Source: Roseococcus suduntuyensis (GTDB lineage Bacteria; Pseudomonadota; Alphaproteobacteria; Acetobacterales; Acetobacteraceae). From it: a DNA stretch of 64,000 nt. The position numbers were made by a program, and so were the translations under genes. Positions 8,897 through 18,143 of this stretch are shown here, one piece after another (position 1 is the first letter of the stretch; the number at the start of each line of letters is the position of its first letter). Below the pieces are notes generated by a model. That model was not told the origin of the DNA. It ran no database searches and saw only the letters and a list, made by a program, of their open reading frames with translations. The DNA lies in contig NZ_JACIDJ010000009.1 in assembly GCF_014196305.1 (NCBI RefSeq), forward strand, positions 55,936 to 119,935, read 5' to 3'.

Positions 8897-9877
8897 TCAC
8901 TCGGGTCGCACCCCCGCCGCGCGCAGGATGGAGGAGTAGCGCCCGGTCTCCGCGCGGACGAACTCCATGACGCGGGCCGATTCCGTGAAGCCCGGCCGGG
9001 GTTCCTCGCCGAAGCCCAGCAGCCTTTCGGTATGGACCCGCAGCCCCGCGTGGAAGGCCTGGCTGAGCGAAGCGAGGATGGGGGCGGGTGTGTTGGCCGG
9101 GGCGAAGGCCGCGCGCCAGTTCTCGAAGAAGAAGCCTGGCAGGCCGGCCTCGGCGGCGGTCGGCACATCGGGCATCAGCCGGTTGCGGTTGGCCACCGTC
9201 AGCACCAGCGGGCGCATGGTGCCGGCGCGCATCTGTTCGAGGCTGGCCGCGATGCTGAGGATGGTCATGTGCGCCTCGCCGGAGACCACCGCGGCCGCGG
9301 CCGGGGCGCCGCCGCGATAATGCACCATCTCGAAGGAGACATCGGCCGCGGTGCGGAAGATCTCGGCCGCGATGTGCACGGGCCCGCCCAACCCCGAGGT
9401 GGCGAGGTTGTAGCGCCCGGGATTGGCCTTCAGCAGGGCCACGATCTGTTCCAGGTTGCGGGCCGGGACGCTCGGATGGACCGACAGGGCCAGCGGCGCG
9501 AAGACCAGCACGCCGATCCCGGTGAAGTCGGTCACGGGGTGGAAGGGCAGGCGCGCCACCAGCGCCGGCGCCACGGCATGCGCGCTGTCATGCACCAGGA
9601 CCATGTGGCCGTCCGGCGGCGCCTTGGCCACGAGGTCGGCGCCGATGGCGCCCCCCGCCCCCGACCGGTTCTCCACCGCCATGGGCTGGCCGAGGGCCGC
9701 CGAGACGGGGTCCGCCAGCAGCCGGGCCAGAATGTCGGTGGGGCCGCCGGCCGCGAAGGGCACGATGCAGCGGATGGGCCGGCTGGGTCGCCATCCCGCT
9801 CCCGCCTGGGCGCGGACGAGGGCGGGGGCGAAGAGGGAAGCGGACGCGGCAAGCACCGCGTGGCGGCGTGTGACCAT
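8897..9877 (-). CDS. Bug-family periplasmic binding protein (tripartite tricarboxylate transporter type)
   Basis: 326 aa TctC/Bug-type solute-binding protein. It has an Arg-rich N-terminus and a signal peptide (MVTRRHAVLA to LVRAQA), then PIRCIVPFAAGGPTDILARL and VENRSGAGGAIGADLVAKA, the strand and loop segments that line the Bug ligand site. A GGGAGAA ribosome-binding site 7 bases before the ATG at 9877 supports this start over one 27 bases upstream. Ligands in this family are mostly carboxylates, but cannot be predicted here. No TctA or TctB membrane genes are nearby. It appears inserted between bamE and the cytochrome bc1 chaperone gene. Confidence 0.9.
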   Translation of the reverse strand: MVTRRHAVLAASASLFAPALVRAQAGAGWRPSRPIRCIVPFAAGGPTDILARLLADPVSAALGQPMAVENRSGAGGAIGADLVAKAPPDGHMVLVHDSAHAVAPALVARLPFHPVTDFTGIGVLVFAPLALSVHPSVPARNLEQIVALLKANPGRYNLATSGLGGPVHIAAEIFRTAADVSFEMVHYRGGAPAAAAVVSGEAHMTILSIAASLEQMRAGTMRPLVLTVANRNRLMPDVPTAAEAGLPGFFFENWRAAFAPANTPAPILASLSQAFHAGLRVHTERLLGFGEEPRPGFTESARVMEFVRAETGRYSSILRAAGVRPE

Positions 9878-10087
9878 GGTGGCGTTCTCCCTGGGTGCGG
9901 GCACTCTTGGTTGGTGCGCCGTCCCTGCCGCGATACCAGAAGCCGCGCCGCCACTGCCAGGGAATGTTGTGGCCGGGCTGTGCCGCGCGGCCGGCGCGGG
10001 CTATTGCCACGCGCCCCACCCGCGACAATCTCTCCCCACGACCTTTGGCGCAGCCCGCGCCCGCCTGACCCGAGGATGCCCCGACCC

Positions 10088-10618
10088 ATGGCCCTGTTCG
10101 GCCTGCTCCGCCGCCGCCCCTATGAACGCATGGGATTCGAGCTGTATGGCGCCGCCGTCGCCGCGGCCCGCGCCCCTGAATACTACGCGACGCTGGGCGT
10201 GCCCGACACGACCGCGGGCCGCTTCGAACTGATCAGCCTGCATGTGGCGGTCCTGATCCGCCGGCTGCGCCGCTTCGCGGACAAGCCCGCGCAGGAACTC
10301 GCGCAATCGGTCTTCGACGCGATGTTCTCCGACATGGATGTGACCATCCGCGAGATGGGCGTGGGCGATCTCGGCGTGGGCAAGCGGGTGAAATTCCTGT
10401 GGGAGGGCTTCCACGGCCGCGCCCAGGTCTATGCCACGGCGCTCGACGCCGAGGACATGGCGGGGCTTGAGGCGGCCATCGCGCGCAATGTCTGGGCCGG
10501 CCAGCCGCCGCCCGAGGGTTCGGCGGCGGCACTCGCCGCCCGCGCCCAGGCCATGGCCGCGACGCTGGAAGGCCAGGGCTTCGAGGGCTTCGCCGCCGGC
10601 CAGGCGCGCTTCGCATGA
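10088..10618 (+). CDS. Ubiquinol-cytochrome c chaperone family protein
   Basis: 176 aa protein of the CBP3/UQCC1 family, which in mitochondria helps assemble cytochrome b into the bc1 complex. The family core is seen in YERMGFELYGAAVAAARAPEYYATLGVPDT and in the conserved DMDVTIREMGVGDLGVGKRVK region near residue 85. I chose the ATG at 10088 because GAGGA lies 11 bases upstream; the ATG at 10076 in the same frame is too close to that site. The stop overlaps the next start (ATGA), so it is coupled to yceD. Confidence 0.87.
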   Translation: MALFGLLRRRPYERMGFELYGAAVAAARAPEYYATLGVPDTTAGRFELISLHVAVLIRRLRRFADKPAQELAQSVFDAMFSDMDVTIREMGVGDLGVGKRVKFLWEGFHGRAQVYATALDAEDMAGLEAAIARNVWAGQPPPEGSAAALAARAQAMAATLEGQGFEGFAAGQARFA

Positions 10619-11109
10619 CGCCGGAATTCCCCCACCCCCTGGTGCTGGCCCATGTGCCGGCGGGCGGGCAGCGCCTGCGCCTCGTGGCCGATGCCGCTCA
10701 ATGCGCGGCGCTGGCCCGTCGCATGGGCATCCTGGCCGTGCATGCCCTGGTGGCCGAGCTGGACCTCCGCCCGGCGGAGGAGGGCCGCATCGCCGTCCGT
10801 GGCCGCCTCTCCGCCGAGGTGGAGCAGGAATGCGTGGTCAGTCTGGAGCCCGTGCGCCAGAACATCGCGGAGGATATCGCCTGGCGCCTGCTGCCTGACG
10901 GGATGGAGCCGACCGACGGCGATGACGACCCCGACGACATCGAAAGCGCCGGCGGGGTGGTGGACCTGGGCGAGGCGGTGGCGCAGCAGCTCTCGCTCGC
11001 GCTGGACCCCTATCCCCGCGCGCCCAATGCCCAGCGCCCCGACGACCCTGGGGCCGGTGGCGCGCATGGCCCCTTCGCGATGCTGGCAAGGCTGAAACGT
11101 CCGGGGTAG
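10615..11109 (+). CDS. YceD/DUF177 family protein
   Basis: 164 aa member of the YceD (DUF177) family, almost always found just upstream of rpmF, as here. Members are implicated in accumulation of 23S rRNA and large-subunit maturation. The visible core is [20 protein letters not shown] (about residues 61-80), followed by an acidic patch ([10 protein letters not shown]) and the conserved [20 protein letters not shown], where the last Pro-x-x-Pro region is typical. It overlaps the chaperone gene by four bases and is followed by rpmF after a 121-base gap that holds no other clear feature. Confidence 0.86.
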   Translation: MTPEFPHPLVLAHVPAGGQRLRLVADAAQCAALARRMGILAVHALVAELDLRPAEEGRIAVRGRLSAEVEQECVVSLEPVRQNIAEDIAWRLLPDGMEPTDGDDDPDDIESAGGVVDLGEAVAQQLSLALDPYPRAPNAQRPDDPGAGGAHGPFAMLARLKRPG

Positions 11110-11230
11110 GTTGCGCGCGAGGCACGGCAGGTGCTATTCGCCCCGGCTCATGTCCGCTGCACCCGCAGTGGCGAACCCGCTTGGGCCTTCCTCCGCCCCG
11201 GTATCCTTATGCATTGGAAAGGCTGGCTCG

Positions 11231-11434
11231 ATGGCCGTCCCTAAGAAGAAGGTGTCTCCCTCTCGCCGTGGCATGCGGCGCAGCCACCACGCCGTGGCGA
11301 AGGAGGCGCATGTGGAATGCTCGAACTGCGGCGAAGTGAAGCGGCCCCACCATGTGTGCCCTTCCTGCGGCCATTATGACGGGCGCGAGGTCGTCGCGGC
11401 CGGCGATGGGTCCAAGTCCGTCGTCAACATCTGA
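11231..11434 (+). CDS. rpmF: Large ribosomal subunit protein bL32
   Basis: 67 aa. The N-terminus [20 protein letters not shown] is typical of bL32, as is the zinc ribbon formed by Cys30, Cys33, Cys43 and Cys46. The protein sits at the exit-tunnel side of the 50S subunit. The four-cysteine form (not the zinc-free C-minus form) is present, so no zinc-starvation paralogue is implied. It lies between yceD and plsX as in most bacteria. Confidence 0.96.
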   Translation: MAVPKKKVSPSRRGMRRSHHAVAKEAHVECSNCGEVKRPHHVCPSCGHYDGREVVAAGDGSKSVVNI

Positions 11435-11460
11435 GGCCGGCGGCGCGGGACCCATCTGCG

Positions 11461-12534
11461 GTGAATGTGGCCACACCCGCTGAGGGGAGCCTCCGGCGTT
11501 TCTCCCTCGCCATTGACGCGATGGGTGGGGACCACGCCCCGCAATCCGTCCTGGACGGGCTGGAGCTGGCCGCGGAACGCCATCCGCAGGCCCGCTTCCT
11601 GCTGGTGGGCGATGAGGCGAAGCTGACGCCGCTGCTGGCCACGCGGCCGGGGGCGGCGAAGCTTTGCGCCATCCGCCACGCGCCGGACGCCATTCCGGGC
11701 GACATGAAGCCGACCCAGGCGCTGCGCCAGGGCCGGAACTCCTCCATGCGGCTGGCCATTGACGCCGTCGCGGCCGGTGAGGCCGCGGGCGTCGTCTCCG
11801 CCGGCAACACCGGCGCGCTGATGGCGCTGGCCAAGATCGTCATCAAGACCATGCCCGAGATCGGGCGGCCGGCGCTGGCGGCCATCGCGCCATCCTCGCG
11901 TGGCGACGTGGTCATGCTCGACCTCGGCGCCAATGTGCAATGCGATGCGCGCAACCTGGTCGAATTCGCCATCATGGGCGACGCCTTCGCCCGCGCGGTG
12001 CTGGGCCTGCCCGCCCCCTCGATCGGCCTGATGAATGTGGGCAGCGAGGAGCTGAAGGGCGACGAGCGCGTGCGCCAGGCGGCCGATGTGCTGCGCGGCG
12101 GCTCCACGGGCCTGAACTTCCACGGCTTCATCGAGGGCCATGACATCGCCGCCGGCACGGTGGATGTGGTGGTGATGGACGGCTTCACCGGCAATGTCGC
12201 GCTCAAGACCGGCGAGGGCGCGCTGAAGCTGATGGGCGGGCTGCTGAAGCAGGTCTTCACCTCCTCCATCCCAGCGCGCCTGGGCTACCTGCTGGCCCGG
12301 CCCGCGCTGGAACGCCTGCGCGAATGGATGGACCCGCGTCGCTACAACGGCGCCATCCTGCTGGGCCTCAACGGCGTCGTGGTGAAGTCCCATGGCGGCA
12401 CGGATGCCAAGGGTTTCGCCCATGCCGTGGACGTCGCCATGGACATGGTGACGCATGGCTTCACCCAGCAGATCCGCGAGAGCCTTTCGCGCCTCGCCCC
12501 TGAGACACCCCCCCTCGTCGCCCGGCAGGACTGA
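11461..12534 (+). CDS. plsX: Phosphate acyltransferase PlsX
   Basis: 357 aa peripheral membrane enzyme that converts acyl-ACP to acyl-phosphate for the PlsY step of phospholipid synthesis. Diagnostic segments are LAIDAMGGDHAP (about residues 16-27), VSAGNTGALMALA (about residue 116), and GNVALKTGEGALKLMG (about residue 244). The frame opens with GTG at 11461, with another GTG two codons later; neither has a clear ribosome-binding site, so the first few residues are uncertain. It is 26 bases after rpmF and 9 bases before fabH. Confidence 0.95.
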   Translation: MNVATPAEGSLRRFSLAIDAMGGDHAPQSVLDGLELAAERHPQARFLLVGDEAKLTPLLATRPGAAKLCAIRHAPDAIPGDMKPTQALRQGRNSSMRLAIDAVAAGEAAGVVSAGNTGALMALAKIVIKTMPEIGRPALAAIAPSSRGDVVMLDLGANVQCDARNLVEFAIMGDAFARAVLGLPAPSIGLMNVGSEELKGDERVRQAADVLRGGSTGLNFHGFIEGHDIAAGTVDVVVMDGFTGNVALKTGEGALKLMGGLLKQVFTSSIPARLGYLLARPALERLREWMDPRRYNGAILLGLNGVVVKSHGGTDAKGFAHAVDVAMDMVTHGFTQQIRESLSRLAPETPPLVARQD

Positions 12535-12543
12535 TACGCCAAC

Positions 12544-13497
12544 ATGCCCCTTCGTTCCGTGATCCTGGGGTGCGGCGGCTGCCTGCCCGCGCAAGTGCTG
12601 GACAATGCGGCCCTGGCCGCGCGCCACGGCCTCGACACCAGCGATGAATGGATTCGCGAGCGCAGCGGCATCACCCGCCGCCACATCGCGGGGCCGGGTG
12701 AGACCTGCACCAGCCTCGGCGCCGAGGCGGCGCGGCGGGCACTGGCCCAGGCCGGCGCCACCGCGGCCGAGGTGGACATGATCGTGGTGGCCACAGCCAC
12801 CCCCGACAACGCCTTCCCCTCCACCGCCGCGCATATCCAGCGCGAGCTGGGCATGGAGGGCGGCTTCGCCTTCGACGTCTCGGCCGCCTGCACCGGCTTC
12901 ATCTACGCGCTCTCCATCGCCGATGCGATGCTGCGCGCGGGCCAGGCGCGCACCGCGCTGGTCATCGGCGCCGAGGTCTATTCGCGCATCATGGACTGGA
13001 CGGACCGCGGCACCTGCGTGCTGTTCGGCGATGGCGCGGGCGCGGTGTTCCTCCGTGCCGAAGACCGCGCGGACGAACGCGGCATCCTCTCCACCCACCT
13101 GCACGCCGATGGGCGGCACGCCGACATCCTCTATGTGGAAGGCACCGGCGGGCCGCTGCGGATGGCGGGGCGCGAGGTGTTCAAGCACGCCGTCACCAAG
13201 CTCGCCGCCGTGGTGGAGGAGGCGCTGGCCGCCAATGGCCTGACCCGCGCCGAGGTGGATTGGCTGGTGCCGCACCAGGCCAATATCCGCATCATCGAGG
13301 CGATGGGCCGCAAGCTCGGCCTGCCGCCGGAGCGCGTGGTGGTGACCGTTGACCGCCACGCCAACACCTCCGCCGCCTCGGTGCCGCTGGCGCTGGCCGA
13401 GGCCGTGGAGGAGGGTCGCATCCGCCCCGGCGACATGGTGCTGCTGGAAGCCATCGGCGGCGGGCTGACCTGGGGCGCGGCGCTGGTCCGCTTCTGA
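12544..13497 (+). CDS. fabH: Beta-ketoacyl-ACP synthase III
   Basis: 317 aa condensing enzyme that starts fatty-acid synthesis by joining acetyl-CoA to malonyl-ACP. The Cys-His-Asn triad is present: Cys116 in SAACTGFIYAL, His244 in LVPHQANIRI and Asn274 in RHANTSAAS. It follows plsX by 9 bases, the standard plsX-fabH arrangement, and is probably in the same transcript as rpmF-plsX. Confidence 0.96.
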   Translation: MPLRSVILGCGGCLPAQVLDNAALAARHGLDTSDEWIRERSGITRRHIAGPGETCTSLGAEAARRALAQAGATAAEVDMIVVATATPDNAFPSTAAHIQRELGMEGGFAFDVSAACTGFIYALSIADAMLRAGQARTALVIGAEVYSRIMDWTDRGTCVLFGDGAGAVFLRAEDRADERGILSTHLHADGRHADILYVEGTGGPLRMAGREVFKHAVTKLAAVVEEALAANGLTRAEVDWLVPHQANIRIIEAMGRKLGLPPERVVVTVDRHANTSAASVPLALAEAVEEGRIRPGDMVLLEAIGGGLTWGAALVRF

Positions 13498-13551
13498 CGC
13501 CCTTGCGTAAATTTGCGGGGCGTGACCAACGCTGCGTTATTGCGAAACGGA

Positions 13552-13580
13552 TTGACGCGCCCGCCCAGTCCTGGCTTTGT
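13552..13580 (+). promoter_or_regulatory. Candidate promoter for ihfA-merR
   Basis: In the 114-base gap between fabH and ihfA, TTGACG at 13552-13557 resembles a -35 box, and CTTTGT at 13575-13580 follows after 17 bases as a weak -10. The upstream part of the gap (13503-13545) is AT-richer than its surroundings. Pattern evidence only. Confidence 0.3.
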
Positions 13581-13611
13581 TTCAAGGACAGGCACTTGTG
13601 GGTGGGGCACC

Positions 13612-13926
13612 ATGGAAACCTTGACGCGGGCCGGGCTGGCGGAAGCCATCTATGCCGAGGTGGGTCTGTCGCGGCATGAATCCGCCGACCTGCTGGAAGC
13701 TGTGCTGGAGCGCATTTCCGGCACGCTGGAGGCGGGCGAGACGGTGAAGATCTCGGGCTTCGGCACCTTCCTGCTGCGCGAGAAGGGCCAGCGCATCGGC
13801 CGCAACCCCAAGACCGGGGTGGAGGTGCCCATCCTGCCCCGCCGCGTGCTGACCTTCCGGCCAAGCCAGGTGCTCAAGGCGCGCATCAACGGTACGCCCA
13901 TCCCGCGCGAGACCGCCCGAACATGA
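13612..13926 (+). CDS. ihfA: Integration host factor subunit alpha
   Basis: 104 aa DNA-bending protein of the HU/IHF family. The N-terminal helices ([30 protein letters not shown]) are followed by the GFGTF segment and by [23 protein letters not shown]. The latter holds the beta-arm with the intercalating proline (NPKTG) and the typical alpha-subunit ending. The ATG at 13612 follows a GGTGGGG-type ribosome-binding site; upstream codons in frame are not conserved. Overlaps the MerR gene by four bases (ATGA). Confidence 0.95.
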   Translation: METLTRAGLAEAIYAEVGLSRHESADLLEAVLERISGTLEAGETVKISGFGTFLLREKGQRIGRNPKTGVEVPILPRRVLTFRPSQVLKARINGTPIPRETART

Positions 13927-14300
13927 GCGACCTGGCCGAACCCGATTCCCGTGCGCGGCCCCGCAAATCCGCGCAGGCTTTCCGCACCATCAGCGAGGCC
14001 TCGGAACAGCTGAGCGTACCGCAGCATGTGCTGCGCTTCTGGGAAACGAAATTCCCCCAGCTCAAGCCGCTCAAGCGGGGTGGTGGCCGGCGCTACTATC
14101 GGCCGGAGGACCTGGCGCTGCTGCGCCGCATCTCAGGCCTGCTCTATACCGAGGGCTACACGATCAAGGGCGTGCAGCGCCTGCTGGCCGAGGGAGAGCC
14201 TGAAGCCCCGTCGGCGCCCGAGGTGCCCGGCGTGGTGGAGGCGCTGGAAGAGTTGGAGGCCCTCGCCGCGCGGCTGCGGGCCATGGCGGGGCGCGGGTAG
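13923..14300 (+). CDS. MerR family transcriptional regulator
   Basis: 125 aa. A winged helix-turn-helix of MerR type covers about residues 20-90: [26 protein letters not shown], then [19 protein letters not shown] and [17 protein letters not shown] short helical C-terminus rich in Ala/Glu/Leu has no cysteines or effector domain. This small MerR protein after ihfA is conserved in alphaproteobacteria, but its targets are unknown to me. It ends 19 bases from the convergent histidine kinase gene. Confidence 0.88.
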   Translation: MSDLAEPDSRARPRKSAQAFRTISEASEQLSVPQHVLRFWETKFPQLKPLKRGGGRRYYRPEDLALLRRISGLLYTEGYTIKGVQRLLAEGEPEAPSAPEVPGVVEALEELEALAARLRAMAGRG

Positions 14301-14319
14301 CGCCTGATCCGCCGCCCGC

Positions 14320-16398
14320 CTACTCCGCGCCGCCCTCTTCTGAAATCCGCCCCCGGCCTTCGCCCCGCGCCATCGGGAAGGCGGCGATGCTGCGCTCCGC
14401 GAGACCGGGCAGGATGTCCAGGATCTGGCGCCAGGCGGGCTGGTCGGCCCGGCGGCAGGCCTCTTCCAGCTCCCGTGCCGCGTCGCGCAGGGCGATGGCG
14501 CCGAAGGTGGCGGCCGAGGCCTTGAGGCTGTGCGCCTCATCCTCCACCCGGGCCGGGTCGGTCAGCCCGTGCATGCGGCGCACGCGGTCCTTGGTTTCGG
14601 CGGCGAAGACGCTGATGAGGCGGGGCAGGCGGCCCGGCCCCACGGCGGCGCGCAATTCCTCCAGCGTCTCGCGGTCCAGCAGCGGGGCCTGGATCTGCGG
14701 CCCGGGCTCGGCCGTGGCCGGCACGGGGCGGCGGGGGCGGCTTGCGATGACGCGCTCCACCGCCCGCAGCAATTCCAGCCGGTCCAGTGGCTTGGGCAGG
14801 TGGCCATCCATGCCGACTTCCAGGCAGCGCTCGGCATCGTCGGGCATCACGCTGGCGGTCATGGCGATGATGGGCACGCGGCCGCGCGCACCACGGATGG
14901 CGCGGATGGCGCGGGTGGCGGCATAGCCATCCATCAGCGGCATGCGCAGATCCATCAGGATCAGGTCGTAGTCGCCGGATTCGGCGCAGGCGGCGGCCTC
15001 GGCCCCGTCGCGCGCCAGCTCCACCGTGTAGCCGGCCTTGCGCAGGATCGCGACGGCGACGAGCTGGTTGGCCTTGCCATCCTCGGCCAGCAGGATGCGG
15101 CCATGGGCGAGGCTGGGCGGCGTGGCCACCTCGCGCCGGGGGGCGAGGCGGCTGGGCGGTGCGCCCGAGGCCGGCACGGGCGGCAGGGGCAGGTCGAAGA
15201 AGAAGGTGCTGCCCCGGCCGGGCGTGCTGTCCACCGCGATCTGCCCGCCCATCAGCGAGACGAGGCGCTGGCAGATGGCAAGCCCGAGGCCCGATCCCGG
15301 CTGGTCGCCCCCCGCACCAACCTGGGTGAAGCGGGTGAACAGCTTCTGGCGCAGCTTGGGCGGGATGCCGATGCCGGTATCGGTCACGGCGAAGCCCACA
15401 TGGCCCTCGGGCAGGGCGGCCAAGCGCAGCTCGACGCTGCCGCGATGGGTGAACTTCACCGCATTGTCGGCCAGGTTCATCAGCACCTGGCGGATGCGCA
15501 TGGCATCGCCGACCAGCTGCGCGGGCAGCAGGTGGTCGAGGCTGGCCGACAGCTCGATGCCCTTTTCGGCCGCCGCGGGCGCCAGCAGGTCCAGCACATC
15601 CTTCACGATGTCGGCCAGGCTGAAGGGGGCGGGGTGGATGTCGAGCTTGCCGGCCTCGATGCGCGACAGGTCCAGAAGTTCGTTCACGGTCTGCAGCAGG
15701 GTGGCGCCGCAGCGGCGCGCCGTCTCGGCATAGGCGCGCTGCTCGGCGTCCAGCGGCGTGTCCAGCAGCAGGGAGAGCGTGCCCATCACGCCATGCAGCG
15801 GCGTGCGGACCTCGTGGCTGGTGAAGGCCAGGAAGTCGCTCTTTTCCTGGTTGGCGCGTTCGGCGGCGCGGCGGGCCTTCTGGGCCTCCTTCTCGGCGCG
15901 CTTGCGCGCGGTGACGTCGTGCTGGATGCCCACGAAGGCCAGCAGCGTGCCGGCCGCGTCGAAGACGGGGGAGAGGCGCAGCTCATTGGTGAAGCGGCGG
16001 CCGTCGCGGCGGTGGTTGGTGAACTCCACCGTGACGGGCTTGCGGTCCGCGATGGCGCGGCGCAACGCCCGCACGGCCGTGACCTCGGTGGACTTGCCCT
16101 GGAGGAAGCGGCAGTTGCGGCCCAGCACCTCCTCGGCCGAGTAGCCGGTGATCTGCGCGAAGGCCGGGTTCATGAAGACGATGGGGCAGTCGTGCAAGGA
16201 GGGGTCGGCGAGCGTGATGCCCGTGGGCGCGGCCGCGATGGCGAGCGCCAGCACGCCATCCAGCCCCGCGGCCGAGATGGCGTTGCCACTGCCGTCCAGA
16301 TAGGCGTTGCCGCCCGCATCGCGGCGGATCTCCGGCGGGGCCGGAGGCCGCGCGGGCGCGCTACTCGTCGTAGGTGAGGAGGGTTTCGACGGGGACAT
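14320..16398 (-). CDS. LOV-domain hybrid histidine kinase (blue-light sensor candidate)
   Basis: 692 aa soluble sensor kinase without transmembrane segments. In order: a LOV/PAS domain (about 45-165), a helical linker, HisKA with phospho-His195 ([10 protein letters not shown]), HATPase (N-box around 308-312, [14 protein letters not shown]), a receiver with phospho-Asp483 and Lys536, and a C-terminal HPt domain with His623 ([13 protein letters not shown]). The sensor holds GRNCRFLQG, the signature of flavin-binding LOV photoreceptors, with adduct-forming Cys96. The later flavin contacts are also present: Asn in EFTNHRRDG, Asn in RFTNEL, and Gln159 in VGIQHDVT. A very strong ribosome-binding site sets the ATG at 16398. 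It overlaps the end of apt by 38 bases. No partner response regulator is adjacent. Confidence 0.92.
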   Translation of the reverse strand: MSPSKPSSPTTSSAPARPPAPPEIRRDAGGNAYLDGSGNAISAAGLDGVLALAIAAAPTGITLADPSLHDCPIVFMNPAFAQITGYSAEEVLGRNCRFLQGKSTEVTAVRALRRAIADRKPVTVEFTNHRRDGRRFTNELRLSPVFDAAGTLLAFVGIQHDVTARKRAEKEAQKARRAAERANQEKSDFLAFTSHEVRTPLHGVMGTLSLLLDTPLDAEQRAYAETARRCGATLLQTVNELLDLSRIEAGKLDIHPAPFSLADIVKDVLDLLAPAAAEKGIELSASLDHLLPAQLVGDAMRIRQVLMNLADNAVKFTHRGSVELRLAALPEGHVGFAVTDTGIGIPPKLRQKLFTRFTQVGAGGDQPGSGLGLAICQRLVSLMGGQIAVDSTPGRGSTFFFDLPLPPVPASGAPPSRLAPRREVATPPSLAHGRILLAEDGKANQLVAVAILRKAGYTVELARDGAEAAACAESGDYDLILMDLRMPLMDGYAATRAIRAIRGARGRVPIIAMTASVMPDDAERCLEVGMDGHLPKPLDRLELLRAVERVIASRPRRPVPATAEPGPQIQAPLLDRETLEELRAAVGPGRLPRLISVFAAETKDRVRRMHGLTDPARVEDEAHSLKASAATFGAIALRDAARELEEACRRADQPAWRQILDILPGLAERSIAAFPMARGEGRGRISEEGGAE

Positions 16399-16885
16399 CG
16401 AGGCGCCTCCTTCCGCCAAGGAAGGTGAGCTCCAGCATGGCGGCCGCCGCGGGCACCTCGGCGCCGGCCTGGCGCAGCAGGGCCACGCCCGCCGCCATGG
16501 TGCCGCCGGTGGCCAGCAGGTCATCGAGCAGGACCACGCGCTGCCCGGGGGCGATGGCGTCGGCCTGCATCTCGATCCGGTCGGTGCCGTATTCCAGCGC
16601 GTAGTCGAGGCCGATCGTCGCGCCCGGCAGCTTGCGCGGCTTGCGGAGCATGATGAAGCCGAGGCCGAGTTCCAGCGCCAGCGGGGCGGCCAGCAGGAAG
16701 CCGCGGCTCTCGATGCCGGCCAGCACCTGGGGGCGGTGCGGGGTGATGCGCTCCGCCATGGCCGCCATGGCGGCCTTCCAGGCTTGCGCATTCCTGAGCA
16801 AGGTCGAGATGTCGTAGAAGAGGATTCCGGGTTTGGGAAAATCCGGGATGCCACGGATGTGGCGCTTGAGTTCGCTCTCTGTCAC
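16361..16885 (-). CDS. apt: Adenine phosphoribosyltransferase
   Basis: 174 aa purine salvage enzyme that makes AMP from adenine and PRPP. The N-terminus [21 protein letters not shown] is typical of Apt; the PRPP-binding motif is [13 protein letters not shown] (about residues 117-129), and GIESRGF and RKPRKLPG are the usual substrate loops. The start is GTG at 16885. An 8-bp hairpin (16908-16926) lies just upstream in the leader. The gene's last 38 bases overlap the LOV-kinase start, so the two are probably co-transcribed. Confidence 0.95.
   Translation of the reverse strand: MTESELKRHIRGIPDFPKPGILFYDISTLLRNAQAWKAAMAAMAERITPHRPQVLAGIESRGFLLAAPLALELGLGFIMLRKPRKLPGATIGLDYALEYGTDRIEMQADAIAPGQRVVLLDDLLATGGTMAAGVALLRQAGAEVPAAAAMLELTFLGGRRRLDVPVETLLTYDE
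16406..16412 (-). promoter_or_regulatory. Ribosome-binding site that fixes the LOV-kinase start
   Basis: On the minus strand AAGGAGG is followed by 7 bases and then the ATG at 16398-16396. It lies inside the 3' end of apt. The reading frame stays open far upstream, but only as a shadow of apt, so this site decides the start. Confidence 0.8.
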
Positions 16886-17027
16886 GGCTTTCTTCGGTGC
16901 TCGGCGGGCGGTCCGCGACGGACCGCGCAGAAATGCGCCTCCGGCAAGACTACGCCGCCCCGCCAGTAATTCGCAAGCTCGCCCGCAGTTTTATGGCAAT
17001 GGTTCCGCAGGAGATCAGGTCAACATC

Positions 17028-17228
17028 ATGTCACGCATCTCTCTCGCCATCCTGATCGGCATCGTCGGATTTGTTTTGTATATTTTGGCAGTGGTTGCGC
17101 TGGGCGATCATGTGGTGCTGGCGCACTGGGCCGTTCAGACAGTTTATTACGTTGTAGCAGGGATTATCTGGGTCTGGCCGGCCAAGTGGCTGATGATCTG
17201 GGGCGCCGGCGGCAGGCGTGCGGAGTAG
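17028..17228 (+). CDS. DUF2842 small membrane protein
   Basis: 66 aa with two hydrophobic segments (about residues 4-26 and 35-57), matching DUF2842: a first helix, then VVAGIIWVWPAKWLMIW in the second. The family is restricted to alphaproteobacteria and has no known function. The coding sequence is visibly less GC-rich than its neighbours (runs such as TTTGTTTTGTATATTTTGG), as expected for a hydrophobic protein. It lies alone between apt (divergent) and proC (convergent). Confidence 0.75.
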   Translation: MSRISLAILIGIVGFVLYILAVVALGDHVVLAHWAVQTVYYVVAGIIWVWPAKWLMIWGAGGRRAE

Positions 17229-17255
17229 GCCCGCCGCCTCCTTAGACTGGGATGT

Positions 17256-17296
17256 GTTGACGTGGCATGACCGAAAGCGCTGAAGCCCGCTCTCGA
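17256..17296 (+). repeat. Dispersed intergenic repeat, copy A
   Basis: 41 bases that match 46344-46384 at 35 positions without gaps, with shared blocks ACCGAAA, CGCTGAAGCCCG and TCTCGA. Weaker similarity continues for about 25 bases to a shared TGCGTGA. This copy lies between the ends of two convergent genes. Nature unknown; it could be a palindrome-derived or small non-coding element. Confidence 0.6.
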
Positions 17297-17331
17297 TCAT
17301 GGCGGGAGAGGCTGCGTGACAGCAGCGTGCT

Positions 17332-18141
17332 TCAGCCCGCCAATTCGCGCGAGCGCGCGGTGGCGGCGGCGATGGCCTCGCGCATCAGCTCGGGCAGGGC
17401 GCCCTCGCGCATCAGCACCGCCAGCGCGCGTTCCGTCGTGCCCTTGGGGCTGGTGACGGCGCGGCGAAGCGCCGCGGCATCCTGGTCGCTCGCGCCCAGC
17501 AGCGCGCCGGAGCCCGCGACCGTGGCGCGCGCCATGCGCCGGGCGAGGTCGGGCGGCAGGCCCTGGTCGAGGGCGGCCGCTTCCATCACCTCGGCCAGCA
17601 GGAAGACATAGGCCGGCCCGCCGCCCGAGACGGCGGTGACGGCGTCGATCATGCCCTCATCCTCCACCCAGGCGGCCTCGCCGATGGCGGCGAGCAGCCG
17701 GTCGCAGAGGTCGCGCTGGGCGGCGTCCACACCAGGCCCCGCGAAGCCCACGGTGAAGCCCTGGCGCACGGCGGCCGGGGTGTTGGGCATGGCGCGCACC
17801 ACCCGGGCCTCGGGACCGAGCAGGGCGGAGAGCCCCGCCACCGTCTTCCCCGCCATGATGGAGAGGAACACCGTCTCCGGCCGGGCAAAGGGCGCGAGTG
17901 CCGGGATGGCGACCGGCGCCTCCTGCGGCTTGGTGGCCAGGATGACGGCGGCGGGCTGGAAACCCGCGGGAATTTCGGCGGTGGTGGCGACATGCCGCAC
18001 CCGGCCGGCGAAAGCGGCCATGGCGGGCGCATGCGGTTCGACCACCACCGTCTCGGGCGGGAGCCCCTGTTCGAGCCAGCCCGACAGCATGGCCCCGCCC
18101 ATCTTGCCGCAACCGAGAAGCAGCAGGGGGGGAAGCGCCAT
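17332..18141 (-). CDS. proC: Pyrroline-5-carboxylate reductase
   Basis: 269 aa NADPH-dependent enzyme for the last step of proline synthesis. The Rossmann motif is LLLGCGKMGGAML near the start; RAMPNTPAAV and AVSGGGPAYVFLLAEVMEAAA (about residues 165-185) are the dimerisation and substrate segments of ProC. The ATG at 18141 is preferred. A GTG two codons upstream overlaps the dnaA stop and is also possible. Immediately downstream of dnaA, probably on the same transcript. Confidence 0.94.
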   Translation of the reverse strand: MALPPLLLLGCGKMGGAMLSGWLEQGLPPETVVVEPHAPAMAAFAGRVRHVATTAEIPAGFQPAAVILATKPQEAPVAIPALAPFARPETVFLSIMAGKTVAGLSALLGPEARVVRAMPNTPAAVRQGFTVGFAGPGVDAAQRDLCDRLLAAIGEAAWVEDEGMIDAVTAVSGGGPAYVFLLAEVMEAAALDQGLPPDLARRMARATVAGSGALLGASDQDAAALRRAVTSPKGTTERALAVLMREGALPELMREAIAAATARSRELAG

Positions 18142-18143
18142 GG

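Noticed and set aside
7223..10618. 1131-codon plus-strand frame across argD, bamE and the Bug gene
   Set aside because: Only its last part (from 10088) is the real bc1 chaperone gene; the rest is antisense to well-supported genes.
16908..16926. Riboswitch in the apt leader
   Set aside because: Only a single 8-bp hairpin; no purine-riboswitch features, and a simple leader hairpin is enough to explain it.
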